64,000 nt of DNA from Aeromicrobium phoceense (GCF_013868155.1 NZ_JACEOG010000001.1:1-64000); one strand, 5' to 3'. Shown: positions 16,382 to 25,653, counted from the first letter of the stretch. The notes: a model not told the origin generated them from the letters alone. Translations and numbers: made by a program.

Positions 16382-18661
16382 CTACTTCTTCGAGATCTTC
16401 TTGTAGGAGGAGTACCGAGCGACAGTTCGGTAGCCCGACTTCGTCGCCGTCACGCGGACACGGATCTTCTTGCTCCGGTACTTCTTGGGGACCTTGTAGG
16501 TCGACTTGGTCGCGCGGGAGATCTTCTTCGACCCGACGTACCACTGGTAGCGATAGGAGATCGGCGTCGGCGTCCACCGAGCCGAGACCATCAGGCGCTT
16601 TCCAGGCCGCGCCGTTCCAGAGATCCGGGGCGTCGTCGACCTGATAGTGCCGGCCGCGACCGCGCGGGTCGAACCACTCGTGATCGTGATCGGCGCATAG
16701 CCACTCCGCTCGCCGATCACCTGGACATGGACCGGCTTCCCCACAGCGATGGCGGGGACGGTGAAGTTCGTCGACGCACCCTTCTGGAGGACGCGGGCAC
16801 CGACCTTCCACACGAAGGTCCGCTTCGACGGCGCCGCAGGAGCCCATCCGTCGGCTGTGGCTACCAGTCGTTGACCCACCTGCGCCGTACCGCTGACCAC
16901 GACACGGCCCGAGGTGAAGCTCGCACCCGTGATCATGATCTTCGAGCTGGGACGGGAGACCGGGTTGTACCCGCTCCTAATGCCTTTCACGACCGCGTGG
17001 ACTTCCTGGCCGATCATTGCCGTGGTGGGAGTGAGCGTTGCGCGGACCTGGCTCGGGATTCGGACGTTGTCCGCGTACCACTCGTACTCGAACTTTTCAG
17101 TGACGGGAGTCCACGTGCCAGGTACGGCCGTCAGCTGCTTTCCTTGAACTCCCGTGCCGGAGACGGTCGGAACCGGCGTGGACGTGAAGTCGAGGTTCGT
17201 GACCGGCACGGTCTGCGAACTCTGGATCCACATGTCGTCGAAGTTGAGTCGACGCGCTGTGACACGCACGCTGATGGGTTCACCTGCTTGAGCGGCTGTG
17301 ACCTTGAACGTCTGACCGCTCTCACCCGAGATCGGGAGCTTGTCTGCGTACCACTGATAGCTGTAGGAGTCCGGTCGCGGCGTGAACGACCCGTTGGTAG
17401 CCGTGAGCGTGTCGTTGACTCGGATGTCCGTGCGGGGCGCCGAGATGGTCGGAACCGCCAGGTTGGTGAAGACGCCATCCTGAATGTTCAACGTGGGCGT
17501 GAAGTCGCGATCCGCCGGGCTGGGAAAGGTCTCCAGACGATACCCATCCTTCTTGCCGGTGACGAGCACCATCAGGCATCGGCCCTTCTCGTTGATCGTG
17601 GGCGCGAACGACTGGCGGTCGGCATCATTGATGGCCTCCCAGTTGGCCAGCGCGCCATCGTTGCAAAGAGTCGAGGTGGACTTGTAGCGGTACCAGCGGA
17701 ATCGCAGATCGACCCCACTCGGGAACCAGCCGTTGTTCGAGGCGTCGAACCGCTCGATCTGAGGCGTTCCTGGCACGAGGTCCACCGTGAGGATGTTCTG
17801 AACGCCACGGTGGCCCGCAACGACGGCCGGATTCTGCGGAAACAGACCTGTCTCAGCCGATTGGTCGGACGAGCAGTTGTCGGCCAATCGAACTCGATCG
17901 ACCAACGCGACCGAGTCCAGCGACGCGTTGTTCGCGTCCGTGATCGACAACGTGACGTCGGATCCGGCGCTGACAGGGACCTCGAACGTCTCAACCGACG
18001 TGAAGTGGTCGAAGGGAGTCACCGCCGGCAGAAGCGGAGCCGCGTGATCGTCAGGCTGGCGCTCGAACTCCTGATCAATCCCGTGCCAGTACTGGATCGC
18101 GTTCACCGTCATCATCGCCGGAGTCGGCGTGACGACATCCCGTGGAGCCTCGGCCGTCTGCCCGGTGTAGTGCGGTCCGGCGTTGAGCGCGTACTCCATG
18201 TTCTCATCGTCGGACAGCTTCAAGGACATCGTGTCGGAGGGCGTCCCGATGGAGTACGTGTGCACCCGCTCCTCGGTGCCCATCGCGACATCCATCAGCA
18301 GACATGATCCGGAAGCCGTCGAATCGACGCTGAACGTCATCGACACGCGGTCGTCCCCATCGAGGTTGGTCGACGGCTGGAGGCCCGCAACGCCCATGTT
18401 GTACAGGTCGGACGCCTTGCCCGTGGACATGACGGCGTACTGGCCGTTCCCGAACCGCCGCGGAAAGTCGTTGAAGACGCGGGCCTCGACGCCGAAGGCG
18501 CGTGCGTCGCCAGCTTGCGTCACCGCGACCCCCGCCGGGAGATCGAGCGCCGTCGACAATGCCGCGTCCGTGGTTTCGGCGTGGGCGACGGTTCCGGCCG
18601 TCGCAGCAAGCAGGCCCCCGAGGAGCGTGCCGGCGATGACCGGACTGATGAACTTACGCAT
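16382..18661 (-). CDS. Large secreted protein with tandem Ig-like repeats, candidate pilus adhesin
   Basis: A 759-residue exported protein. The ATG at 18661 starts a signal peptide (MRKFISPVIAGTLLGGLL, cleavage near TVAHA-ETT). The first half, of about 400 residues, is a unique domain with a few cysteines and no family I recognise. The second half has four repeats of about 90 residues, each with the pattern SGTxxxGxxL...W-P....Y-W-Y followed by V-V-x(3-5)-SGY; a degenerate copy precedes them. Such repeats form Ig-like beta-sandwich stalks in actinobacterial surface proteins. No sortase motif or membrane anchor is seen at the lysine-rich end. It starts 52 bases after tadC on the same strand, so it may be the pilus-associated adhesin. 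Its G+C looks near 60%, lower than the neighbours. Confidence 0.8.
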   Translation of the reverse strand: MRKFISPVIAGTLLGGLLAATAGTVAHAETTDAALSTALDLPAGVAVTQAGDARAFGVEARVFNDFPRRFGNGQYAVMSTGKASDLYNMGVAGLQPSTNLDGDDRVSMTFSVDSTASGSCLLMDVAMGTEERVHTYSIGTPSDTMSLKLSDDENMEYALNAGPHYTGQTAEAPRDVVTPTPAMMTVNAIQYWHGIDQEFERQPDDHAAPLLPAVTPFDHFTSVETFEVPVSAGSDVTLSITDANNASLDSVALVDRVRLADNCSSDQSAETGLFPQNPAVVAGHRGVQNILTVDLVPGTPQIERFDASNNGWFPSGVDLRFRWYRYKSTSTLCNDGALANWEAINDADRQSFAPTINEKGRCLMVLVTGKKDGYRLETFPSPADRDFTPTLNIQDGVFTNLAVPTISAPRTDIRVNDTLTATNGSFTPRPDSYSYQWYADKLPISGESGQTFKVTAAQAGEPISVRVTARRLNFDDMWIQSSQTVPVTNLDFTSTPVPTVSGTGVQGKQLTAVPGTWTPVTEKFEYEWYADNVRIPSQVRATLTPTTAMIGQEVHAVVKGIRSGYNPVSRPSSKIMITGASFTSGRVVVSGTAQVGQRLVATADGWAPAAPSKRTFVWKVGARVLQKGASTNFTVPAIAVGKPVHVQVIGERSGYAPITITSGSTRAVAAGTIRSTTPRISGTARPGKRLMVSARWTPTPISYRYQWYVGSKKISRATKSTYKVPKKYRSKKIRVRVTATKSGYRTVARYSSYKKISKK

Positions 18662-18713
18662 GGAAATCCCCTCTGATTCCGAACGACCGATGCCGATGCA
18701 ACCTCGGCTCGGA

Positions 18714-19598
18714 TCACGCACCCTTGAACTGCCCGATCGCGCTGATGATGGCGGGACCGATGACGATGATGAAAAGCACCGGCAGGATCGTGCCCATGAG
18801 GGGCAGCAGCATCTTGACGGGGATCTGGTTGGCTACGCCCTCCGCGCGCAGTCGTCGACCGACGCGCATCTCCTGGGCCTGCTCACGGACGATGTCCGAG
18901 ACCGGTACGCCGAATTCCTCGCCCTGCAGGATCGAGCGCACGAACTTGCGCAGCTCGTCCACGTCGGTACGCGCGACGAGGGATTCGTAGGCTTCGCGGC
19001 GCGGCAGACCGAGACCGATGTCCTGAACCGTACGGACGATCTCCTCGGCGAGCGGCCCCTTGCCGGTCTGGCCGGTACGGGCGAGCGCGTTCTCGAAGCT
19101 TGTACCGGACTCGATCGAGATCGTGATCTGGTCGAGGAGGTCAGGCAGCGCGTACTGGATCTCCTCCTGGCGGCGCACGGCCTTGCCGTTGAGGATGATG
19201 TCGGGCGCGAAATACCCCAGCAAGGGCGCACCGACCAGCATCATCACGCCCAACAACCCGCCTTTGCTGGAGTAGACCATGATGCCCAAGCCAAGTCCCA
19301 CGGCCCCGAAGATGACCTTCTGCATGAGGATCTTCGCGACGCTCGAGCCATCGGGACGACCCGCCAACATGTAGTTGCGTTCCGCCTTGTCGACGATGCC
19401 GCGAGGCGTCAACCGGTAACCCAAGCCGCCCTTTGATGCCTGGTGCAGATCCTTGGCAGACCCGGCGACGACGACCTCGGACTCCGTGAGTTCACGAAGC
19501 CGAGCAGCGGCGACTGACTCCTGTTTCCCGAAGACGCCCAAGGCTTTGAACAGCAGACCGAGCGATGCGAAGATCGCCACTATCCCGATGAGCAGCAT
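18714..19598 (-). CDS. tadC: Tad pilus assembly inner-membrane protein TadC
   Basis: A 294-residue membrane protein of the type II secretion F-domain family. It has an N-terminal membrane segment, a pair near the middle (KVIFGAVGLGLGIMVYSS, LLGVMMLVGAPLLGYFAP) and a C-terminal one (GTILPVLFIIVIGPAIIS). The cytoplasmic F domain includes LPDLLDQITISIESGTSFENALAR. It pairs with TadB to form the platform of the Flp pilus machine. Its ATG shares one base with the tadB stop (TAATG), so translation is coupled. The longer upstream frame is a shadow of tadB. Confidence 0.9.
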   Translation of the reverse strand: MLLIGIVAIFASLGLLFKALGVFGKQESVAAARLRELTESEVVVAGSAKDLHQASKGGLGYRLTPRGIVDKAERNYMLAGRPDGSSVAKILMQKVIFGAVGLGLGIMVYSSKGGLLGVMMLVGAPLLGYFAPDIILNGKAVRRQEEIQYALPDLLDQITISIESGTSFENALARTGQTGKGPLAEEIVRTVQDIGLGLPRREAYESLVARTDVDELRKFVRSILQGEEFGVPVSDIVREQAQEMRVGRRLRAEGVANQIPVKMLLPLMGTILPVLFIIVIGPAIISAIGQFKGA

Positions 19599-20536
19599 TA
19601 CAGTTTCACCTTCGTGATCGAGCGGAGCCAAATCCCGCCGAGGGTGTAGAAGACGAGGCTCACAACCATCAAGATCTTGCCGGCGCCGGTGTTGAACAAC
19701 GGCATCATGTACTCCCGATTGATCACCAGGAAGAGCAGCCCGACACCAACGGGCAGGCCCATGAGGATGACCGCGGACGCCTTGCCCTCCGCCGCGAGAG
19801 ACTCGACCTTCATGCGCAGCTCGTTGCGCTGGGAGATCGTCTCGGTGACGCGGTCGAGGATCTCGCTCAACCGACCGCCAGACTCGCGCTGGATGGCGAC
19901 CGCCTCGGTCACCCACATGAAGTCGGCGCTCTGCATGCGCTCGGCCGTGTCCTTCATGCCGTCGATCAGGTCACGTCCCAGCCGCGTCTCGTTCACGATC
20001 CGGGCGAGCTCCTCGCCCATGGGCTCGTCCATCTCCGCGGCGACGCTGCCCAGCGCATTCGGCACGTTCATGCCGGACTTCAGCGCCGAACTGAACTGAG
20101 TCATCGTCTCCGACATCTGGCGGCCGAACTTTTCTCGGCGCCTCGACGTCTTCACACCGACGTACATCTTGACCAGGAAGGGAGCGGCCAGGAGCAGGAT
20201 GAACGCGAAGAAGAAGGAACTCGTCAAGGCCAGTCCTCCCGCGAAGGCGATGAAGGCGACCAGCAAGGTCGTGGCGACCACCGACGTCACACTGGACTTG
20301 ATGCCAGCCAAGGAGAGCTCGTCCTCCGAGAATGGCCTCAGCCCGAAGGTGGAGAGCAACTTGTCGATGAGGTCGTAAACGGGCGTGGACTGGCTGACGC
20401 GACGCCCTTCGCCGACGGTCTCGGCCTTCATCTGCTCCGAGCGCAGGGTCGCCAGGTCGGGCTGCAACATGGCGTAGCCGAACGCAGCCACGGCCACAAG
20501 GATCAATACGACACCGATCGCCAACAGACTGGTCAC
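19598..20536 (-). CDS. tadB: Tad pilus assembly inner-membrane protein TadB
   Basis: A 312-residue type II secretion F-domain protein. An N-terminal membrane segment, a pair around residues 80-120 and C-terminal segments frame the F domain (MSETMTQFSSALKSGMNVPNALGSV, then ESGGRLSEILDRVTETI). With TadC it forms the inner-membrane platform on which the ATPase TadA acts to polymerise Flp pilin. The start overlaps the tadA stop by four bases and the stop overlaps the tadC start, within a fully coupled tadZ-tadA-tadB-tadC series. Its G+C is visibly lower than that of tadA. Confidence 0.92.
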   Translation of the reverse strand: MTSLLAIGVVLILVAVAAFGYAMLQPDLATLRSEQMKAETVGEGRRVSQSTPVYDLIDKLLSTFGLRPFSEDELSLAGIKSSVTSVVATTLLVAFIAFAGGLALTSSFFFAFILLLAAPFLVKMYVGVKTSRRREKFGRQMSETMTQFSSALKSGMNVPNALGSVAAEMDEPMGEELARIVNETRLGRDLIDGMKDTAERMQSADFMWVTEAVAIQRESGGRLSEILDRVTETISQRNELRMKVESLAAEGKASAVILMGLPVGVGLLFLVINREYMMPLFNTGAGKILMVVSLVFYTLGGIWLRSITKVKL

Positions 20537-21894
20537 GAAGCGGACTCCTTGCGGGCGTTGAGCAGATGGGGCGGCACGTGGATGCCGCGCTCCTCGAGCA
20601 GGTCGACGAGGTGGGCGCCGTCGCCGACGGCCTTGACCGTGCCGCGGGGGTGTCCGTCCTCGTCGTAGCCGGCACCGAAGTCGAAGCGGTAGAGGTCGTT
20701 GAGCACGGGCTCGTCGTCCTTGATCCCCGTGAGCTCGGTGACGTAGGTGATGCGACGCGAGCCGTCGCGCAGGCGCGAGATCTGCACGATCATGTCGACG
20801 GCCGAGCCGATCTGCTCGCGGATCGCACGCAGCGGCAGGTCCATGCCGGCCATCAGCACGAGCGTCTCAAGACGGGCGATGCAGTCGCGCGGCGAGTTGG
20901 CGTGCAGGGTTGAGATCGAGCCGTCGTGACCGGTGTTCATCGCCTGCAGCATGTCGAGCGCCTCGCCCGAGCGGCACTCGCCGATGACGACGCGGTCCGG
21001 GCGCATACGCAGCGAGTTCTTGACCAGGTCGCGGATCGTGACCTCGCCGCGGCCCTCGATGTTGGCCGGGCGCGCCTCGAGCTGCACGACGTGGGCCTGC
21101 TGCAGCTTGAGCTCGATCGCGTCCTCGATCGTGACGATGCGCTCGTCCTCGGGGATGAACGACGACAGCACGTTCAGCAGCGTCGTCTTGCCGGTGCCGG
21201 TACCGCCCGAGACGAGGATGTTGAGGCGGCCGCGGACGCACAGCTCGAGCAGCTCGGCCAGGTCGGGACTCATCGAGCCGTAGTTGATGAGGTCCTGGAT
21301 GCTGAGCGCCTTCTTGGCGAACTTGCGGATCGTCAGCGAGGAGCCGCGCACCGCGAGCGGCGGGATGACGGCGTTGACGCGCGATCCGTCGGTGAGGCGC
21401 GCGTCGACCAGCGGGGACGACTCGTCGATGCGACGGCCGACCTTGCCGACGATGCGCTCGATGACGCGGCGCAGCTGGTCCTCGGAGCTGAACGACTCGT
21501 CGGCGAGCGTGAGCTTGCCCTTGCGCTCGACGAAGATCTGCGAGGGGTGGTTGACCATGATCTCGCTGATGTCGTCGTCGTCGAGCAGACGCTGGATCGG
21601 ACCGAGGCCGAGCGCGTCGTCCTCGATCTCGCGCATGAGCTGGGCGCGCTCGGCGCTGCCGAGCTGGACGTGCTCCTCCTGCAGGATGAGCTCGAGCTCG
21701 GAGCGGACGAAGTCGCGCAGCTGCAGGTCGGTGAGCGAGGCGTCGTTGATGCGGGTGCCGATGCGGCGGAACAGCGACTCGACGGAGCGACGCTTGAGCT
21801 CGTCGAGCACCGCGGAGCGCTGCAGGACGGTGGTGGGACGGCTGCCGGTCTCGATGTGCTTCTCGGCTGCCAGCAGCCGGTCGGTGATGCTCAT
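20533..21894 (-). CDS. tadA: Tad pilus ATPase TadA (CpaF)
   Basis: A 453-residue secretion ATPase of the GspE/VirB11 superfamily, CpaF subfamily, which powers Flp pilus assembly at the cytoplasmic face of the membrane. The Walker A motif is SGGTGTGKTT with K236, and the Asp/Walker B region is RMRPDRVVIGECRSGEALDMLQAMNTGHDGS, with the His box STLHANSP. The N-terminal region (MREIEDDALGLGPIQRLLDDDDISEIMVN) is typical of CpaF. It overlaps tadZ and tadB by four bases each. The length is normal. Confidence 0.96.
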   Translation of the reverse strand: MSITDRLLAAEKHIETGSRPTTVLQRSAVLDELKRRSVESLFRRIGTRINDASLTDLQLRDFVRSELELILQEEHVQLGSAERAQLMREIEDDALGLGPIQRLLDDDDISEIMVNHPSQIFVERKGKLTLADESFSSEDQLRRVIERIVGKVGRRIDESSPLVDARLTDGSRVNAVIPPLAVRGSSLTIRKFAKKALSIQDLINYGSMSPDLAELLELCVRGRLNILVSGGTGTGKTTLLNVLSSFIPEDERIVTIEDAIELKLQQAHVVQLEARPANIEGRGEVTIRDLVKNSLRMRPDRVVIGECRSGEALDMLQAMNTGHDGSISTLHANSPRDCIARLETLVLMAGMDLPLRAIREQIGSAVDMIVQISRLRDGSRRITYVTELTGIKDDEPVLNDLYRFDFGAGYDEDGHPRGTVKAVGDGAHLVDLLEERGIHVPPHLLNARKESAS

Positions 21895-23096
21895 TCGTCC
21901 CTCCTGAACAGTCCGCCCCGGCGGCGAGCGGTCTCGCCACGGAGCTTGGCCACCATGGCGTCGACCGCGCCGGAGAGCTCGGCCGAGCGCTTCGCCTGGG
22001 CCAGCGGCTTGCCGGTGTTGACCGAGAGCGCGATGTCGACCGAGCGGGCGACGGAGACGTCGACGGGCATTTTCAGCGCGGCCGAGATGTCGTCGAGCTC
22101 GAGGCCGGTGCCCGACTCGGTCATGTTCACGACCAGGTGGCGGTTCCGCGGCAGCAGGTCGATGGTGTCGAGCAGGTCGACGGCCCGGCGCAGGGCCTTG
22201 ACGCTCGAGACGTCCATCGTCGTCACCATGATCACGTCGGTCGCGACCTCCAGCGCCGCCAGTGTCTCGTCGGTCAGGCCCGAGCCGGTGTCGATGACGA
22301 CGTAGGCGTAGTCCTTCGAGAGCTGGCGGAGCAGGTCGCTCTCCTGCTGGGGCGTGAACTTCTCGAGCGCGGCGGGCGACTCCGACGCGGCGAGCACGAG
22401 CAACTTCTCGTCGAACGCGTTGAGCAGGCCCTTGACCACGAGCGGCGGCTGGACGCCGTCCTGCGTGAACGCGTTCTCCAGCGTGTGCTGCGCGTTGATG
22501 TTCAGGACGCTGCCGACGTCGCCGAACTGCGAGTCGAAGTCGACGATCACGGTGTCCAGCGGGGCACGGCGCGACAGGGCGATGGCGAGGTTGGTCGAGA
22601 TGGTCGTCTTCCCGACGCCGCCCTTGGGCGACAGCACCACGACCACGCGGTGCTCCTCGGGGTCGATCTTCACGACCGGGGCGGCGGGCACGGCCGGCGC
22701 CTCGCGCTGGCGATCTCGCTCGGGGGCGGCGCCGGGCATCGTCGCGCCGGCGTGCCGGGCGAGCAGGCGTTCGATCTCGAGGTCGGAGGAGATCGCCGGG
22801 ACCGACTCGACCACGCCGAACTGGCGCTGCTCGGCCGAGAGCGGCTCGGGCGACTCGCGTACCAGGACGACCGGCACGTCGAGCTGGTGGTCGTGGACGA
22901 TGTCGGCCATCTCCATGGACTGCTCGTCATCAACGTCCTCGCAGATCACCACGAGGTCGATGGCCCGCATCGTGCCCAGCATCGAGTTGAGCGCGTGCTC
23001 GGAGAAGGTGGGTCGCAGACCCACCACCTGCCGGTCGGCGACGCGGCGCAACCGTCCCGCGAACGGGCTGGACTCGGTGATGACGATGATGCTCAC
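21891..23096 (-). CDS. tadZ: Tad pilus localisation ATPase TadZ (CpaE)
   Basis: A 401-residue protein with an N-terminal receiver-like domain of about 130 residues and a C-terminal MinD/ParA-type ATPase. The deviant Walker A motif is SPKGGVGKTTISTNLA (K163), and IVDFDSQFGDVG and VVIDTGSGLTDETL follow as switch regions. TadZ proteins sit at the cell pole and recruit the Tad machine. The start codon overlaps the cpaB stop by four bases. The gene lies upstream of tadA, the usual order. Confidence 0.93.
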   Translation of the reverse strand: MSIIVITESSPFAGRLRRVADRQVVGLRPTFSEHALNSMLGTMRAIDLVVICEDVDDEQSMEMADIVHDHQLDVPVVLVRESPEPLSAEQRQFGVVESVPAISSDLEIERLLARHAGATMPGAAPERDRQREAPAVPAAPVVKIDPEEHRVVVVLSPKGGVGKTTISTNLAIALSRRAPLDTVIVDFDSQFGDVGSVLNINAQHTLENAFTQDGVQPPLVVKGLLNAFDEKLLVLAASESPAALEKFTPQQESDLLRQLSKDYAYVVIDTGSGLTDETLAALEVATDVIMVTTMDVSSVKALRRAVDLLDTIDLLPRNRHLVVNMTESGTGLELDDISAALKMPVDVSVARSVDIALSVNTGKPLAQAKRSAELSGAVDAMVAKLRGETARRRGGLFRRDE

Positions 23097-23767
23097 TTGA
23101 CGAGTGTCCCCACATCCACGGCCGAGGCACCGTCACGGTTGGTCTTGTCATTCTGGACCGTCAGGCGAACCTGTCCGAACTGCGCAGCGGCGGCCACCTC
23201 TGTGGCCTGCGAGGTGTTCACGGCGAGCGTGACCACCATGGTGTTGTCCTCGTTGGACTTGACGTTCGTGACCAGGACGTTCTGCGCGATCATGCGACTG
23301 CGCTTGTCCTTGTCCTGCTCCACGGTGGCGATGACGCCCACCCGAACCCCTTCGTCGATGCGCTCGCCGACACCGGCGGCCGCATCGAGCGACACGGACA
23401 TCTCCTGCAGGCCGTCAGGCACGTTGGCCTTCGCGGCGGCCTTCGCGCCCTCCTTGGCGAAGCGCGAGTCCAACAGCTGCTCACCCTGGACGAGCGGCAC
23501 GGTGGTCTTGAGACCCTCGATGGTCTTCAGGTCGCTGACCGCGCCCTTGGCGACCGAGGCGTTCGGCAGGCTGACGAGCTCGACGTTGTCGCCCACGGTC
23601 GCGGAGTCCGCGTTGGCCGACAGGTCGTTGACCACCCGGTAGACCTTCACCAGCTCCGCACCCTCGAACGCGCGGTTCTTGGCGCTGGCCGCGTACGCGA
23701 CGACGGCACCGATGCCCACGATCGCCAGCACGGCGGCGGCGATGGCGGCGATGACGCGAGAGTTCAT
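23093..23767 (-). CDS. cpaB: Tad pilus assembly protein CpaB/RcpC (SAF domain)
   Basis: A 224-residue protein with a single N-terminal membrane anchor (IAAAVLAIVGIGAVVAYAASA) and a SAF-type domain outside the membrane (NASVAKGAVSDLKTIEGLKTTVPLVQGEQLLDSRF), followed by the RcpC/CpaB C-terminal region. The family takes part in pilus assembly or modification at the envelope. In Gram-negative bacteria it works near the secretin, which has no counterpart here. It is 32 bases downstream of the TadG-like gene and overlaps tadZ by four bases. Confidence 0.85.
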   Translation of the reverse strand: MNSRVIAAIAAAVLAIVGIGAVVAYAASAKNRAFEGAELVKVYRVVNDLSANADSATVGDNVELVSLPNASVAKGAVSDLKTIEGLKTTVPLVQGEQLLDSRFAKEGAKAAAKANVPDGLQEMSVSLDAAAGVGERIDEGVRVGVIATVEQDKDKRSRMIAQNVLVTNVKSNEDNTMVVTLAVNTSQATEVAAAAQFGQVRLTVQNDKTNRDGASAVDVGTLVK

Positions 23768-23799
23768 GTGCGGAGTCCTTCGGGTTGATCAGGGAGGTG

Positions 23800-24975
23800 T
23801 TACTTGACGAGCTTGACGTTGGTGAGACCGAGGTTGGGAGCGTCGCCGCTCAGCCCCGAGCCGGTGTTGTTGTAGAACGACCCGTACTGGGTGAAGCCGT
23901 TGAACAGCGCCCCCTCGGAGGAGCGGACGAACTGCCCGCGGACACCAGTACAACCGCCGCCGATGGTGGCGAAGTTGAACTTCATGTCGCAGTTGTTGGT
24001 GTAGCTCAGCGCAGAGAAGCTGGGCTGCACACCGAAGTAGAGGAAGGGGTAGTTGACCCACTTGTCGACCTTGAAGGGAGCGAAGCCGAGGATGACCAGG
24101 CGGCTGGTGTAGCTGACGGAACCCCAGAAGATCGATTTCTTCTCGACCGCGTAGATCGGCATCATCACGACCGAGCCGGGACCGACGCCGGCCAACTTGC
24201 TCTCCATGCAGGTATCGACCGTGATGAGGGCCCAGTCGTCCAGCGTGTTGCGGTAGACGTCCCACAGGTTGGCGCTGAAGTCGCAGTTCGTGTTGACGCC
24301 GGGGAAGATCGAGCGCGTGAAGTACATCGCCTGACCGACCGCTCCATAGCCGGAGGCCGTCCCGCGCTTGGAGTACACCGTCGCAGCCGTCGCTCCGGTG
24401 CCGGGGCAGCTGGCCTCGCCGGTGCTGTACCGGGCCCACAGGTAGGTCCTCATGGCGCCCGGGGACGTGGCCGATCCGGGCTGCGCGGCCAGCCAGTCGC
24501 AATAGGGCAGGCCCATCGGGATCAGCTTCGTGCCCACGAGCGGCACGGTGTTCCACGTCGCGGTCGCCTCCGACCGCACGGTGCTGGAGGAGTCGCCAAG
24601 CACCTTGGCGAAGGTGTGGTTGACGTTCTTGGAGACCCGCACCGTCACCTTGCCGTCGTCGAAGGTCGGGCTCTTCACGACGCCGTCCTTCAGCACCTGG
24701 GCCGACGCCGAGGCACCGGCGTTCTGCTGCGCGTACCAAGTAGCGGTGCTGGGCAGGCAGCTGGGCTTCTTCAGCGAGCAGTCGTTGGCCAGCGCGAGCA
24801 CGGCCTGGTCGGCGGCGCCCTGCACCGAGGCCTTCTCGCTGGAGGCGACCGCGAAGTCGACCGAGACCGCGGCCATGCCGAGGAGGGCGACCATGGACAG
24901 GGTCACCAGGACGATCGTGGCGCCCTTCTCCTTCTTGCGGAGGCCGAAGCGGCGGCGCGCGGAGGTCAGCTGCAC
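23800..24975 (-). CDS. TadG-like pseudopilin/surface protein
   Basis: A 391-residue protein. The N-terminus has a basic stretch, then KKEKGATIVLVTLSMVALLGMAAVSVDFAVA, the TadG/Flp-type hydrophobic helix that ends in a region (SSEKASVQGAADQAVLAL) typical of the Tad-G N-terminal domain. The rest is an extracellular region with at least eight cysteines, pointing to disulfide bonds. TadG-like proteins are minor pseudopilins or pilus-associated proteins. The gene overlaps tadE by ten bases. The C-terminal part has no feature I recognise. Confidence 0.83.
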   Translation of the reverse strand: MQLTSARRRFGLRKKEKGATIVLVTLSMVALLGMAAVSVDFAVASSEKASVQGAADQAVLALANDCSLKKPSCLPSTATWYAQQNAGASASAQVLKDGVVKSPTFDDGKVTVRVSKNVNHTFAKVLGDSSSTVRSEATATWNTVPLVGTKLIPMGLPYCDWLAAQPGSATSPGAMRTYLWARYSTGEASCPGTGATAATVYSKRGTASGYGAVGQAMYFTRSIFPGVNTNCDFSANLWDVYRNTLDDWALITVDTCMESKLAGVGPGSVVMMPIYAVEKKSIFWGSVSYTSRLVILGFAPFKVDKWVNYPFLYFGVQPSFSALSYTNNCDMKFNFATIGGGCTGVRGQFVRSSEGALFNGFTQYGSFYNNTGSGLSGDAPNLGLTNVKLVK

Positions 24976-25355
24976 TGGGCCACGCCCTTTCCGCGGTAGG
25001 TGAAGCTGGCCCCGAAGAGACCGGTGTAGGTGGGTCGCACGACCGTGGAGGTCACCGTGACGGCGGAGCCGACCGTGGTGGCCGTGCAGTCGATCGACTT
25101 GGTGACGGTCGCGGCGGGGGCCAGGCCCGTCACGTTCGCACGGGCGGTGCCCCAGTTGCGGTCGATCGCGTAGCTCCGGGCGGCGATCTGCGTCGCGTTG
25201 TTCAGCTGGGTCCGGTAGTTGAAGGCCATGCCGAACTCGACGATCCCGATGACGATCGTCATGAGGATGGGGACGACGAGTGCGAACTCCACGGCCGCGA
25301 CACCGCGCTCGCGCTCGCGGCGCGAACGTCGTGTCCAGGTCGTGAAGTGCAGCAT
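24966..25355 (-). CDS. tadE: TadE-like minor pseudopilin
   Basis: A 129-residue protein of the TadE family. The N-terminal RERERGVAAVEFALVVPILMTIVIGIVEFGMAF is a classic TadE-like helix with the E residue following a prepilin-type cleavage region (RG/VAAVEFAL). ATG 25355 is preceded by GGAGGAG at good spacing. It overlaps the tadG-like gene by ten bases. TadE and TadF-like pseudopilins prime or shape the Flp pilus. Two cysteines lie in the C-terminal half, and the last residues are near one (AQCS). Confidence 0.88.
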   Translation of the reverse strand: MLHFTTWTRRSRRERERGVAAVEFALVVPILMTIVIGIVEFGMAFNYRTQLNNATQIAARSYAIDRNWGTARANVTGLAPAATVTKSIDCTATTVGSAVTVTSTVVRPTYTGLFGASFTYRGKGVAQCS

Positions 25356-25406
25356 CACGTCTCCTCCCTCAAGGACTCGTGGGTTGGGGCTCCGTCGCCC
25401 CGGGAC

Positions 25407-25443
25407 GGGTGTGCCGCGCCGCGAGACGCGACGCGGCACACCC
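25407..25443 (-). terminator. Long hairpin after the flp1 pilin gene
   Basis: Perfect 12-base arms (25407-25418 and 25432-25443) around a 13-base loop, starting 27 bases downstream of the flp1 stop and ending before tadE. With no T-run, it could be a partial terminator or an mRNA-stabilising stem that lets the pilin be made in excess over the assembly proteins. Confidence 0.6.
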
Positions 25444-25470
25444 AGGGTCGGTTCGTGCGAACCGCTCGGA

Positions 25471-25653
25471 TCAGATGCCGAGCTGGCCGCCGAGGCCGTT
25501 CCAGAAGTCGGTGAGCGCCTCGCCGAAGACGCCGATGGCGGCGACGATGGCGACGGCGATGCCGGCGATGATGAGCGCGTACTCGGTCGCGGTCGCGCCC
25601 TTCTCGTCGCGCTCGGCGGTGAAGGCGGCCAGGAAGTTCAGAATCTGCAGCAT
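25471..25653 (-). CDS. flp: Flp/Fap-type pilin 1
   Basis: A 60-residue Flp pilin. A short leader with a charged stretch (AERDEKG) precedes the cleavage and helix region ATATEYALIIAGIAVAIVAAIGVFG, with the conserved E and Y of Flp pilins; cleavage is expected just after the glycine. The C-terminal tail is short and glycine-rich. AGGAG precedes the ATG at 25653. It is probably the major pilin. No prepilin peptidase (TadV) is found in this window. The hairpin after it may raise its expression above the downstream assembly genes. Confidence 0.92.
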   Translation of the reverse strand: MLQILNFLAAFTAERDEKGATATEYALIIAGIAVAIVAAIGVFGEALTDFWNGLGGQLGI

